From: CAIKMD01 sp963740675
Lineage (GTDB): Bacteria > Pseudomonadota > Alphaproteobacteria > ATCC43930 > CGMCC-115725
Reading direction: 5' to 3'
Assembly (NCBI GenBank): GCA_963740675.1
Contig: CAVUFS010000011.1
Location: forward strand, 124,001-188,000
DNA length: 64,000 nt
Under the pieces are notes generated by a model that made no database searches, was not told the origin of the DNA, and saw only the letters and a list, made by a program, of their open reading frames with translations. Below, in pieces: positions 9,430 through 18,211 of the stretch (within the stretch, counting starts at the first letter, position 1; each line of letters opens with the position of its first letter). The position numbers were made by a program, and so were the translations under genes.

Positions 9430-11481
9430 ATGGGAGCTCACGTCGCGCTCGATATCGGGGGCACTTTCACCGATCTCGTCTATTTCAACGACAGCACCGG
9501 CGAGCTGCGTCACAGCAAGAGCTCGACGACGCCCGAGGATTTCACTCTCGGCATCGAGAATTGTCTCAACAAGGCGAAGGTCGCTATCAGCGATTGCGAG
9601 ACCTTCGTTCATGGCGCGACCATCGCCATCAATACGCTGATCGAACAGACCGGCGCGAAAACGGTGCTCGTCACCACCACCGGCGCTCGCGATGCGTATC
9701 TGATCGGCCGCGGCAATCGCCCGGAAGCGTATAACGTCCTCTTCAAGCGCACGACGCCACTGGTTCGCCGCGGCATGATCATCGAGGCGAACGAGCGCAT
9801 GACTGCGCGCGGCGAAGCGATCTTGCCGCTGACCGAAGCTGAAGCCGCTGCGGTGTGCGAGAAGATCGCCGGCTATCAGCCCGAGGCGATCGCGGTCTGC
9901 TTCCTGCACTCTTATGTCGATCCGAGCCACGAGCAGATCATGGGCCGCGCATTGCGCCGCGCCTTTCCCAACGCCTATGTCTCGCTGAGCCACGAAATCC
10001 TGCGCCAGTATCGCGAATATGAGCGCAGCTCGACGACGGTGGTGAACTCTTACATCGGCCCGCGCGTCAGCACCTATTTGAAGCGCCTCGAAGGCCGGCT
10101 CGAAGACCGGAAATTCCCCGGCACCGTCCTGATCATGCAATCGAATGGTGGCGTCACCTCGGTCGCCGCCGCGAGCCGCGCGCCCGTCGGATTGATGGAA
10201 TCGGGTCCGGTCGGCGGCATCAACGCCTCGGCCGAGATCGGTCGGCGCCTCGGTTACCCTCAGGTCATCGCTTTCGACATGGGCGGCACGACGGCGAAAG
10301 CCAGCGTCGTGCGCGACGGCCAGCCGGCGACGGCGGAAGGCTATTACGTCGGCGGCTATGCCTCGGGCCATCCGGTGATGCTGCCGGTGGTCGATGTTGT
10401 CGAAGTCGGCGCTGGCGGCGGCTCAATCGGCTGGATCGACAGCGTCGGCGCGCTAAAGGTCGGCCCCAAAAGCGCCGGCGCCTCGCCCGGCCCGGTTTGC
10501 TATCGCACCGGCGGTGAAGAGCCGACGATCACCGACGCCAACCTCACGCTTGGCCGCCTCAACGGCGAGAACTTCCTCGGCGGCGACATGTCGCTCGATC
10601 GCAATGCTTCGCGTGCCGCGATCAAGGAAAAGCTCGCCGACAAGCTCGGCCTCAGTGTCGAGGAAGCGGCGCTCGGCATGCTCAAGATCGCGGTCGCGCA
10701 CATGACGCTCGCCGTGCGCGGCGTCTCGATCGAGCGCGGCTACGATCCGCGCGATTTCACCATGGTCGCCTCGGGCGGCAATGGCGGGCTGCACGCGCCA
10801 CTGATCGCGCGCGAGCTATCGATCCCGCGCGTCATTCTGCCGGTGCTGCCGGCGCATTTCTCGGCCGTCGGCATGTTGATGACCGACATCCGGCACGATT
10901 ACGTGCAGACCCATGCGCGCAGCATGGCGGAGGCGGATTTCGCCGCGATCCGCGGCATCTGCGATAATTTCGTCGACGAGGGCAAGAAGCTGCTGGCGAG
11001 CGAAGGCGTCGCGCCCGAACAACAGCAGATCCAGCTCTCGATGGATATCCGCTATGTCGGCCAGGAATTCTATCTCGCGACGCCGGTGACCTATCACGAG
11101 GTTCTGAGCGCCGACCGCGACGGCATCCGCAAGCATTTCGACGCGCTGCATCTGCGCCATTACGGCCAGAACGCCGAGCATCGCCCGGTCGAGATTGTGA
11201 ACATCCGCGCGAGCGCCATCGGCGAGCGTGCCAAGATGGAATTCAAGCCGGGCAGTGTCGGCGGCGCGGCCGCGAAGCCCACCTATCGCGATGTCTATCT
11301 GAGCGATGCGAAGAAGCCGACGCGCTGCACGATCTATCAGCGCGACGCGCTGGCCCCGGGCGCCAAGGTGCAAGGCCCGGCGATCATCGAGGAAAGCGCG
11401 ACGACCGCCTTGCTGCAGGAAGGCGACGAAGCAACGATCTGCCCGACGGGCGAAATCATCATCACCATAGGAGGCAACTGA
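9430..11481 (+). CDS. hyuA: Hydantoinase/oxoprolinase subunit A (HyuA-type ATPase)
   Basis: A 683-residue protein of the hydantoinase A/5-oxoprolinase/acetone carboxylase beta family. The actin-like ATP-binding segment is DIGGTFTDLVYF at residues 7-18, and the second phosphate-binding loop is FDMGGTTAKA near residue 280. ATG 9430 is preceded by AAGGA at ten bases; the open frame extends upstream to 9268 but that part lacks homology signs. The family uses ATP to activate a cyclic amide, or a ketone for carboxylation. It is followed one base later by hyuB, its obligate partner. No third (gamma) subunit is seen, which argues for a hydantoinase/oxoprolinase type over acetone or acetophenone carboxylase. 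Confidence 0.88.
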   Translation: MGAHVALDIGGTFTDLVYFNDSTGELRHSKSSTTPEDFTLGIENCLNKAKVAISDCETFVHGATIAINTLIEQTGAKTVLVTTTGARDAYLIGRGNRPEAYNVLFKRTTPLVRRGMIIEANERMTARGEAILPLTEAEAAAVCEKIAGYQPEAIAVCFLHSYVDPSHEQIMGRALRRAFPNAYVSLSHEILRQYREYERSSTTVVNSYIGPRVSTYLKRLEGRLEDRKFPGTVLIMQSNGGVTSVAAASRAPVGLMESGPVGGINASAEIGRRLGYPQVIAFDMGGTTAKASVVRDGQPATAEGYYVGGYASGHPVMLPVVDVVEVGAGGGSIGWIDSVGALKVGPKSAGASPGPVCYRTGGEEPTITDANLTLGRLNGENFLGGDMSLDRNASRAAIKEKLADKLGLSVEEAALGMLKIAVAHMTLAVRGVSIERGYDPRDFTMVASGGNGGLHAPLIARELSIPRVILPVLPAHFSAVGMLMTDIRHDYVQTHARSMAEADFAAIRGICDNFVDEGKKLLASEGVAPEQQQIQLSMDIRYVGQEFYLATPVTYHEVLSADRDGIRKHFDALHLRHYGQNAEHRPVEIVNIRASAIGERAKMEFKPGSVGGAAAKPTYRDVYLSDAKKPTRCTIYQRDALAPGAKVQGPAIIEESATTALLQEGDEATICPTGEIIITIGGN

Positions 11482-11482
11482 C

Positions 11483-13243
11483 ATGGCCGCCGATCCGATT
11501 ACCGTCGAGGTGCTGCGCAGCGCGCTGCCCGCGATCGCCGACGAGATGTCCTATGTGCTGAAGCGCACGTCCTACAACATGATGATCTTCGAGGTCGGCG
11601 ACTATTCCTGCGCCATCCTCGACAAGGAGGGCAACCTCTTCGCGCAGAATGGCGGCGGCGTCAGCCACTTCCTCGCGGACATGGGCGTCGTCGTCCGCGA
11701 CGGCGTGAAGCGCCTTAAGAAATTCGCGCCGGGCGACGTCATCCTGATGAATCATCAGGCGGTGTGCGGCCAGCATCTCAACAATATGTGCGTCTACACG
11801 CCGTTCTTCTGGAAGAGCGAGCTTTACGGCTTCACCATCATTCGCGCGCATTGGATCGATGTCGGCGGCTATTCGACCGGCTTCGGCGCCGGCATGGCGG
11901 CGGCCGATCCGTGGCTCGAAGGGCTGCAATTCAACCAGCTCAAGATCTACAAGGCCGGCGTGCCGAACGAAGAGCTGCTGGCGATGATCTCGGACAACAT
12001 CCGTTATCCGGAATCGTCGATGGGCGATCTCGACGCGCAGATCACGGCCTGCAATCTCGGTTTGAAGCGCCTCGAAGAGCTATTCCAGAAATACGGCGAA
12101 GGCACGGTCACCGAGTGCATCGAGCGCATCTTCGCCGAAAGCGAAACGCATTGCCGCCAGGTGATCGCGGAATTCGCCGACGGCACTTACGAATTCGAGA
12201 CCGAATTCGACGACAGCGCGGCGGCGCAGGACGGGCCGATTCGCATCCACGCCAAGGTCACCGTCGCCGGCAGCGACATGACCATCGACCTGTCCGGCTG
12301 CTCCAAGCAGCGCAACAGCGCGATCAACTCGCGCACGCTCGCCGCGCCTTACATCGCCTACAAGGCGCTAACCTCGCCGGTCGATCCGGTGAATGAAGGC
12401 TCGTTCCGCGCGCTCAACGTGATCCTGCCCGAAGGCAGTTTCATGATGGCACAATTTCCGGCGCCGATGGCGAGCTGGAGCACGGCGCTGCCCAGCGTGA
12501 TCGACGCGATCCTCGCGGCGATGGCGCCGGCGCGCAAATCGATGACGCCGGCCGCGCATAAAGGCGCGATGGGCGACGCCCTCACCTTCTTCGGCAACGA
12601 TCCGCGCACCGGCAAGCGCTTCGTCGTGCAGAGTACCGAAGGCGGCGGCTGGGGCGGCCGGCCCTATGAAGACGGACCCTCGGCGTCGTGCACGATCTGC
12701 CAGGGCGATGTGCGCAACGGCCCGATCGAATTGCTGGAGCAGCGTTTCCCGATTATCGTCGAGAAGCGCATGATGCGCACCGACAGCGGCGGCGCCGGCA
12801 CGTTCCGCGGCGGGCTCGGCCTCGACGTACAGGTGCGCAACCTTGTCACCGGCCGTTGGAACCTCACGCAAACCGGCCGTCATCGCGTGCCGCCCTGGGG
12901 CCTCTGGGGCGGTCACACCGGCGGCAAGCCCGAGCGGCTGGTGCAGAAGCCGGGCGAAAACAATTGGAGCCCGGTCAACGCCAATTGGTATCAGGTGCCG
13001 CCCGACACGCGCGCCGTGGTGCGCAGTGCCGGCGGCGGCGGCTGGGGCCACCCGCTCGAGCGCGATCCGATGCGCGTGATCGACGACATCCGCGACGGCA
13101 TGGTTTCGGTCGAAGCCGCGAAGAGCGAATACGGCGTGGTCGCCAAGCTGAACGGCAAAGGCGGACTCGAGGCGGTGCAACTCGACGCCGACGCGACGAC
13201 GAAGTTGCGGCAAGAGATGCGGGGAGCGCATGCCGCCGAATAG
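11483..13243 (+). CDS. hyuB: Hydantoinase/oxoprolinase subunit B (HyuB)
   Basis: A 586-residue hydantoinase B-family protein, full length for the family. It begins DPITVEVLRSALPAIADEMSYVLKRTS, the typical start, with family blocks FGAGMAA near 135 and the Gly-rich SAGGGGWGHPLERDP near 515. It starts one base after hyuA and is preceded by AGGAGG, so the pair makes one complex. The complex would hydrolyse an N-heterocycle or cyclic amide with ATP. Its 3' end overlaps the MmgE/PrpD gene by 14 bases. The substrate is not evident. Confidence 0.88.
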   Translation: MAADPITVEVLRSALPAIADEMSYVLKRTSYNMMIFEVGDYSCAILDKEGNLFAQNGGGVSHFLADMGVVVRDGVKRLKKFAPGDVILMNHQAVCGQHLNNMCVYTPFFWKSELYGFTIIRAHWIDVGGYSTGFGAGMAAADPWLEGLQFNQLKIYKAGVPNEELLAMISDNIRYPESSMGDLDAQITACNLGLKRLEELFQKYGEGTVTECIERIFAESETHCRQVIAEFADGTYEFETEFDDSAAAQDGPIRIHAKVTVAGSDMTIDLSGCSKQRNSAINSRTLAAPYIAYKALTSPVDPVNEGSFRALNVILPEGSFMMAQFPAPMASWSTALPSVIDAILAAMAPARKSMTPAAHKGAMGDALTFFGNDPRTGKRFVVQSTEGGGWGGRPYEDGPSASCTICQGDVRNGPIELLEQRFPIIVEKRMMRTDSGGAGTFRGGLGLDVQVRNLVTGRWNLTQTGRHRVPPWGLWGGHTGGKPERLVQKPGENNWSPVNANWYQVPPDTRAVVRSAGGGGWGHPLERDPMRVIDDIRDGMVSVEAAKSEYGVVAKLNGKGGLEAVQLDADATTKLRQEMRGAHAAE

Positions 13244-14612
13244 CGCGCCGGACAAAAAGCTCCTCCCCGATCTCGCGGCTCAGATCGCGAGCCTCAAAGC
13301 ATCGGCAGTCGACCAAGCGACTGTCGATGCGGTGAAGCTGCATGCGCTCGACGCGCTCGGCTGCACCTGGGCCGGCGCTGAGACCTCGGAGATCAAGCCG
13401 ACGCATGAAGCGCTGAAACGTGCCGCCTTCGCGAGTGTGCGCCCCGCGTTCTCTGACGCACGCCAAAGCCTGCTCGAACATCCGACGGCGGCGGCCGCGA
13501 TCCTCGTGACCGCCTGCCGGCTCACCGAATGCGACGACATCCATATCGGCTGCTGCGTCACGCCGAGCTCGGTGGTGGTGCCGGTGGCGCTGGTCGCGGC
13601 GCAGGTTGCGAATGCCTCGCGGGACACGATCATCGAAGGCATCCTTGCCGGGTATCAGGCGATGTTGACCTTGGGCCTTGCGGCCAACGGTGCAGAGATC
13701 GTCTACAAGGGCGTCTGGCCGACTTATCTCACGGGCGGCATCGGCGCAGCGGCGATCGCCGCAAAAATCATGGGCCTCAACGAGCGCCAAATCCGCGACG
13801 CGATGGCAATCGCTGGGTCGAGCGCCACCGGCGTCACCGGCCGTATCGAGGAAGAGCCCGCGCCGCGCTGGTTCGTGCTCGCAACCGCAGTCCAAAGCGG
13901 CTTGCTCGCGGCCGCGGCCGCGGCGAGCGGCATGCATGGCGATGAAGCCATCCTCGGCAAGGTCTCGCCGGTGTGGAATCCGGAAACCATCCGCCTGCCC
14001 GATCACGCTGGGCCCGGCGCGCCGCTGCTCGCGAGCCGCATCGGCTTCAAGCCCTATTGCACCTCGCGCCAAGGCTTGTCGGCGACGGAAGCGTTCATTG
14101 AATGCGTCCGCCGCGACAAAATCGATCCGGCCTCGATCGAGAAGATCACCATCGCTGTGCCGCAGCAATATCGCGGCATGATCGACCGCAACAAGCGGCC
14201 GAAGACCAAATCGGAATCGCGCGGCATCCACTATCAGGTCGCGCTCGGCGCGCTGCATCCGGAAGAGCTCTGCGATATCGAGCGCGAACATGTCCGCGCC
14301 GAGGATCCGGCGATGCTGCACATCATGGATGCGATCGAGGTCATCGCGTCCGAGCGTCTCAGCAAGCTCTATCCCAAGCAGTGGGGCGGCACGGTCACGA
14401 TCACCGCCGGCGGCAAGACGCATGAGCACGAAGTGCTGCATCCGCACGGCGATCCCGAGAACCCGATGACCGCCAGCGAAATCGAGACCAAGCTCGAGAC
14501 GATGTCGCGCTTCCTGAAGCGGCCGATCCCGGTGAAGGATTACGCCAAGGCGGCGCAATCGCTCGATTTGCGCGCCGCGCTGCCGAGCTTGATCGACGCG
14601 GTGTCGCGCTAG
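13230..14612 (+). CDS. MmgE/PrpD-family protein (2-methylcitrate dehydratase/aconitate decarboxylase fold)
   Basis: A 460-residue member of the MmgE/PrpD family. Visible family features are DALGCTWAGAE near 40, TECDDIHIGCCVTPSSVVVP near 100 (the family usually has a His-containing D-D-x-H segment here), and GFKPYCTSRQGLSATEAF near 275. Known members dehydrate 2-methylcitrate or decarboxylate cis-aconitate; many in catabolic operons are uncharacterised. It starts inside the end of hyuB (14-base overlap), so it acts in the same pathway, perhaps isomerising or dehydrating a polycarboxylic acid product. A palindromic repeat follows its stop. Confidence 0.82.
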   Translation: MPPNSAPDKKLLPDLAAQIASLKASAVDQATVDAVKLHALDALGCTWAGAETSEIKPTHEALKRAAFASVRPAFSDARQSLLEHPTAAAAILVTACRLTECDDIHIGCCVTPSSVVVPVALVAAQVANASRDTIIEGILAGYQAMLTLGLAANGAEIVYKGVWPTYLTGGIGAAAIAAKIMGLNERQIRDAMAIAGSSATGVTGRIEEEPAPRWFVLATAVQSGLLAAAAAASGMHGDEAILGKVSPVWNPETIRLPDHAGPGAPLLASRIGFKPYCTSRQGLSATEAFIECVRRDKIDPASIEKITIAVPQQYRGMIDRNKRPKTKSESRGIHYQVALGALHPEELCDIEREHVRAEDPAMLHIMDAIEVIASERLSKLYPKQWGGTVTITAGGKTHEHEVLHPHGDPENPMTASEIETKLETMSRFLKRPIPVKDYAKAAQSLDLRAALPSLIDAVSR

Positions 14613-14619
14613 CCTTCAT

Positions 14620-14702
14620 CGTCATTGCGAGGAGCGTAGCGACGAAGCAATCCACAGGCCTCACGTGAGGTCCTGGATTGCTTCGCTCCGCTCGCAATGA
14701 CG
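14620..14702. repeat. Compound palindromic repeat, CGTCATTGCGAG type
   Basis: The left arm begins CGTCATTGCGAGGAGCG and ends AATCCAC; the right arm runs from CTGGATTGCTTCG to GCAATGACG around a short spacer that itself holds CCTCACGTGAGG. It occupies the junction between convergent genes ending at 14612 and 14710. Confidence 0.85.
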
Positions 14703-14709
14703 AATTAGA

Positions 14710-16179
14710 TCAATCGATATCGAACTTCACACCCTGCGCCAGCGGCAGCGCGTTGCCGTAATTCACCGTGCTGGTGACGCGGCGCATATAGGCTTTCCAC
14801 GCATCGGAGCCGGATTCGCGGCCGCCCCCGGTGTCTTTCTCGCCGCCGAACGCGCCGCCGATCTCGGCGCCGGACGGGCCGATATTCACATTGGCAATGC
14901 CGCAATCGGAGCCTTCGGCCGACAAGAATAACTGCGCCTCTCGCAGATCGGTGGTGAAGATCGACGAGGCGAGGCCCTGCGGCACGTCGTTATGCAGCGC
15001 GATCGCTTCATCGAGCGCGTCGTATTTCATGACGTACAAAATCGGCGCGAAGGTTTCGCGTTTCACGATATCCGCCTGGCGCGGCATCTCAACAAGCGCA
15101 GGCCTGACGTAATACGCGTCGTCGCCCGCGACAGCGACGCGCTCGCCGCCGGTGATCTTGCCGCCGGCTTTCTTGGCGTCGGCGAGCGCCGCCTGCTGCC
15201 CATCGAAGGCGTCGCGGCCAATCAACGGCCCGACCAAGACGCCCACATCGCGCGGATCGCCGATCGCGACCGAGCGGTAGACGCGCTTCAATCGCGCGAC
15301 GAGATCGGCGTGGATGCTCTTATGCACGATGAGACGGCGCAAGCTGGTGCAGCGCTGGCCCGCCGTACCCATCGCGGCAAAGGCAATCGCTCGTAAAGCC
15401 AGATCGAGATCGGCCGAGGGACAGACGATCGCGGCATTGTTGCCACCGAGCTCCAGGATGCTGCGCGCGAAACGTTGCGCGAGACGCGGCGCGACCGCGC
15501 GGCCCATCGCCGTCGAACCGGTCGCCGAAACGAGTGCGACGTGCGGATCGTCAACCAGCGCCTGCCCTACCTTCGCGCCGCCGATCACCAGCGATAGCAA
15601 TCCCGCCGGCGCGTCATCGCCGAATCTCTCGACCGCGCGCGCGAAGATCGCCTCGACCGCCAACGCGGTCAGCGGCGTGCGCTCCGACGGCTTCCAGACC
15701 AGCGCGTTGCCGCAAACCAGCGCCAGCGCTGCATTCCACGCCCAGACTGCGACCGGGAAATTGAAGCTGGTGATGATCCCGGCGACGCCCAGCGGATGCC
15801 ATTGCTCGCTCATCGCATGTGCCGGCCGCTCGCTGGCGATGGTGAGGCCGTAAAGCTGGCGCGAGAGACCGACCGCAAAATCGCAGATATCGATCATCTC
15901 CTGCACCTCGCCAAGCCCCTCGGCGACGATCTTGCCGGCTTCCAGCGTCACCAGCCCACCGAGCGCCGGTTTCGCCGCACGCAGCTCCTCGCCCAGAAGC
16001 CGGACCAGCTCGCCGCGCCGCGGCGGCGGCAGCTTGCGCCAGGCCAGGAAGGATTTTTGCGCCTGCTCGACCGCATGACCAACATCGCGCGGGGTGTCGT
16101 CCTTGAGCCGGCCGATGATCTCACCAGTGATCGGCGAGCGGACTTCGCGCGAACCGCTGGCGAAGCGCGCGCGCCTCAC
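14710..16179 (-). CDS. Aldehyde dehydrogenase, ALDH7/alpha-aminoadipic semialdehyde dehydrogenase type
   Basis: NAD-dependent aldehyde dehydrogenase. As read from GTG 16179 it has 489 residues, with general base E243 in LELGG and catalytic C277 in GTAGQRCTSLRR; the GQRCT form is typical of ALDH7/aminoadipic semialdehyde dehydrogenases that finish lysine or piperideine degradation. The true start is probably further upstream: ATG 16249 has a GGAGG site and, if one T is removed from the six-T run at 16231-16236, continues as MSEGEKSFPAAAEEAARLLE into this frame, matching the family N-terminus. The GTG at 16179 has no ribosome site. It is divergent from the Lrp regulator, which probably controls it. 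Confidence 0.85.
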   Translation of the reverse strand: MRRARFASGSREVRSPITGEIIGRLKDDTPRDVGHAVEQAQKSFLAWRKLPPPRRGELVRLLGEELRAAKPALGGLVTLEAGKIVAEGLGEVQEMIDICDFAVGLSRQLYGLTIASERPAHAMSEQWHPLGVAGIITSFNFPVAVWAWNAALALVCGNALVWKPSERTPLTALAVEAIFARAVERFGDDAPAGLLSLVIGGAKVGQALVDDPHVALVSATGSTAMGRAVAPRLAQRFARSILELGGNNAAIVCPSADLDLALRAIAFAAMGTAGQRCTSLRRLIVHKSIHADLVARLKRVYRSVAIGDPRDVGVLVGPLIGRDAFDGQQAALADAKKAGGKITGGERVAVAGDDAYYVRPALVEMPRQADIVKRETFAPILYVMKYDALDEAIALHNDVPQGLASSIFTTDLREAQLFLSAEGSDCGIANVNIGPSGAEIGGAFGGEKDTGGGRESGSDAWKAYMRRVTSTVNYGNALPLAQGVKFDID

Positions 16180-16328
16180 GCCGAGCGATTCGAGCAGCCG
16201 CGCTGCCTCCTCCGCCGCTGCCGGAAATGATTTTTTCGCCTTCGCTCATCGCTTGCCTCCGCGACTCGGGACGCGATCATACCATCACGGTTTTCCCGGA
16301 CGCCCGAAATGAGATATGGTGATTGCCG

Positions 16329-16826
16329 ATGCCGGCCAAGCAATCACGCGGACTGGATGCGATCGACATAAAGATCCTGTCCGCATTGCAGCGTGACGGG
16401 CGGATGACCATCCAGAAACTCGCCAGCCTCGCCGGGCTCTCGCCGCGCCCCTGCCTCGAGCGCGTGCGCCGGCTGCGTGCCGCGGGCATCATCGCCGGCT
16501 TCCAGGCGGTGATCGATATCGAGCGACTGTCCAAGCCAGTGACGATCTTCACGGAAGTGTCACTGACGCAGCAGGCCCGGCTCGACCGGATCGAGGCGCG
16601 GCTCAAAGCGATCGAGGAAGCGGTCGAGTGCTGGGAGATCAGCGGCCCGTCCGATTATCTCGTCCGCTTCGTCTGCGAGGATCTGGAGCGCTATGAGGCG
16701 CTAACCGCCGAACTGCTCGGCGACCGCAAGCTCGGCATCGCCCGCCTGCAAAGCCATATCGCTTTGCGGCCGGTGAGCCGTTTCAGCGGCTATCCCGCTT
16801 CGCTGTTCGGCCCGCGCCGGCGTTAA
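16329..16826 (+). CDS. Lrp/AsnC-family transcriptional regulator
   Basis: A 165-residue DNA-binding regulator. The N-terminal winged helix-turn-helix is at residues 8-60 (LDAIDIKILSALQRDGRMTI, then LASLAGLSPRPCLERVRRL) and the RAM ligand-sensing domain at about 70-150. ATG 16329 is chosen; a TTG six bases earlier is possible. It is the only transcription factor in the window. Divergent placement 80-150 bases from the ALDH7 gene, and the ornithine aminotransferase just downstream, suggest local control of lysine/arginine/ornithine breakdown in response to one of these amino acids. Confidence 0.9.
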   Translation: MPAKQSRGLDAIDIKILSALQRDGRMTIQKLASLAGLSPRPCLERVRRLRAAGIIAGFQAVIDIERLSKPVTIFTEVSLTQQARLDRIEARLKAIEEAVECWEISGPSDYLVRFVCEDLERYEALTAELLGDRKLGIARLQSHIALRPVSRFSGYPASLFGPRRR

Positions 16827-16953
16827 CCAAAGCCACAGCCGAATTCTGTCGTCAAAGACGAGTCGCGGACTCGTTTCGGCTGCGCAGACGGCCAAGTTCG
16901 ACCACACCCGCCGCATCTTTATGGCCATATTCCTATGCGGGAAGAGGTGCGTC

Positions 16954-18189
16954 ATGAACATCATGGAACGCGAAGCGCGCTATGCCGCGCATAACTACAA
17001 CCCGCTGCCGGTCGTGCTGGCAAGGGGCGAAGGCGCTTACCTGTGGGACATCCAGGGTCGGCGCTACGTCGACATGATGAGCGCTTACTCAGCGGTGAGC
17101 CACGGCCACGCGCATCCGCGTATCCTGGGGGCGCTCGACGCGCAGGCGCGGCGCCTCGCGGTACCGTCGCGCGCTTTCTACAACGACCGGCTCGCGCTCT
17201 TCCTCGAGAAGCTCTGCGAGGTCACCGGCCTCGACAAGGCACTGCCGATGAACACCGGCGCGGAAGCGGTCGAGACCGCGATCAAGGCGGCGCGGCGCTG
17301 GGGCTATTGGGTCAAGGGCATCGAAGCCGACAAGGCCGAGATCATCGTCGCCGCGGGCAATTTCCACGGCCGCACCAGCACGATCGTCGGCTTCTCCTCG
17401 GAAGCGGAATATCGCGACGGCTTCGGCCCGTTCGCGCCCGGCTTCGTCGAGGTGCCATTCGGCGATCTCGCGGCGATGGAAGCGGCGATCACGCCGAACA
17501 CGGCCGCAATCATGGTCGAGCCGATCCAGGGCGAAGGCGGCATCATCGTGCCGCCCAAGGGCTGGCTCGCCGGCGTGCGCAAGCTGTGCGACCGCCACCA
17601 TGTGATGCTGATCGTCGACGAAGTGCAGACCGGGCTCGGCCGCACCGGGACTTGGTTCGCGTTCCAGCACGAGAATATCCGCCCCGACGGGCTGATCCTC
17701 GGCAAAGCGCTGGGCGGCGGCGTGCTGCCGGTCTCGGCGCTGGTCGGCACGGAAGAGCTGATGCGCGTGTTCACGCCGGGCTCGCATGGCTCGACCTTCG
17801 GCGGCAATCCGCTTGCCGCGGCGGTCGGCCTCGTCGCGCTACGCGTGCTGGAAGACGAGAACCTCGTCGCGCGTTGTCACGCGTTGGGCGAGCACATGAT
17901 GGCGCGGCTGCGCGCGCTCAATCTCCCGGCGATCAAAGCCGTGCGCGGCGTGGGCCTCCTCGCCGGCATCGAGATCGATCCGGCCTATGGCAGCGCGCGC
18001 CTTGTGTGCGAGCGGCTGATCGAAGCCGGCGTGCTGTCGAAGGAGACGCATGAGACGGTGATCCGCCTCGCGCCGCCGCTGGTGATTGCCAAGGAAGACC
18101 TCGACTGGGCGATCGATCGCATTGCGGAAGTGATCGGTGCCTTGGATCCGCAAGAACGTCATCGCGAAGAACATCCGCAGGCTGCCTAA
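16954..18189 (+). CDS. rocD: Ornithine aminotransferase (class III PLP aminotransferase)
   Basis: A 411-residue fold-type I aminotransferase. PLP lysine K251 lies in ILGKALGGG and D222 in VDEVQTG; NTGAEAVETAIKAARRWGY at about 100-118 and the VEPIQGEGG segment are typical of ornithine-oxo-acid transaminase. ATG 16954 has GAAGAGG seven bases upstream and is preferred to ATG 16921. The reaction would be ornithine plus 2-oxoglutarate to glutamate semialdehyde plus glutamate. The putative arginine-to-ornithine enzyme follows 22 bases downstream. Acetylornithine or lysine aminotransferase is a less likely alternative. Confidence 0.85.
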   Translation: MNIMEREARYAAHNYNPLPVVLARGEGAYLWDIQGRRYVDMMSAYSAVSHGHAHPRILGALDAQARRLAVPSRAFYNDRLALFLEKLCEVTGLDKALPMNTGAEAVETAIKAARRWGYWVKGIEADKAEIIVAAGNFHGRTSTIVGFSSEAEYRDGFGPFAPGFVEVPFGDLAAMEAAITPNTAAIMVEPIQGEGGIIVPPKGWLAGVRKLCDRHHVMLIVDEVQTGLGRTGTWFAFQHENIRPDGLILGKALGGGVLPVSALVGTEELMRVFTPGSHGSTFGGNPLAAAVGLVALRVLEDENLVARCHALGEHMMARLRALNLPAIKAVRGVGLLAGIEIDPAYGSARLVCERLIEAGVLSKETHETVIRLAPPLVIAKEDLDWAIDRIAEVIGALDPQERHREEHPQAA

Positions 18190-18211
18190 CTCCAACGGAG
18201 AGGGAAGACCC

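Noticed and set aside
8701..10371. Open frame of 556 codons on the minus strand over the M24/hyuA divergent region, and similar long frames opposite prpD (12975-14558) and CapA (20754-22055)
   Set aside because: They are antisense shadows of well-supported genes. High GC removes stop codons, and the translations are Arg/Asp/His-rich without domains.
9430..13243. Acetone or acetophenone carboxylase
   Set aside because: No gamma or further subunits accompany the two genes; the general hydantoinase/oxoprolinase label is safer.
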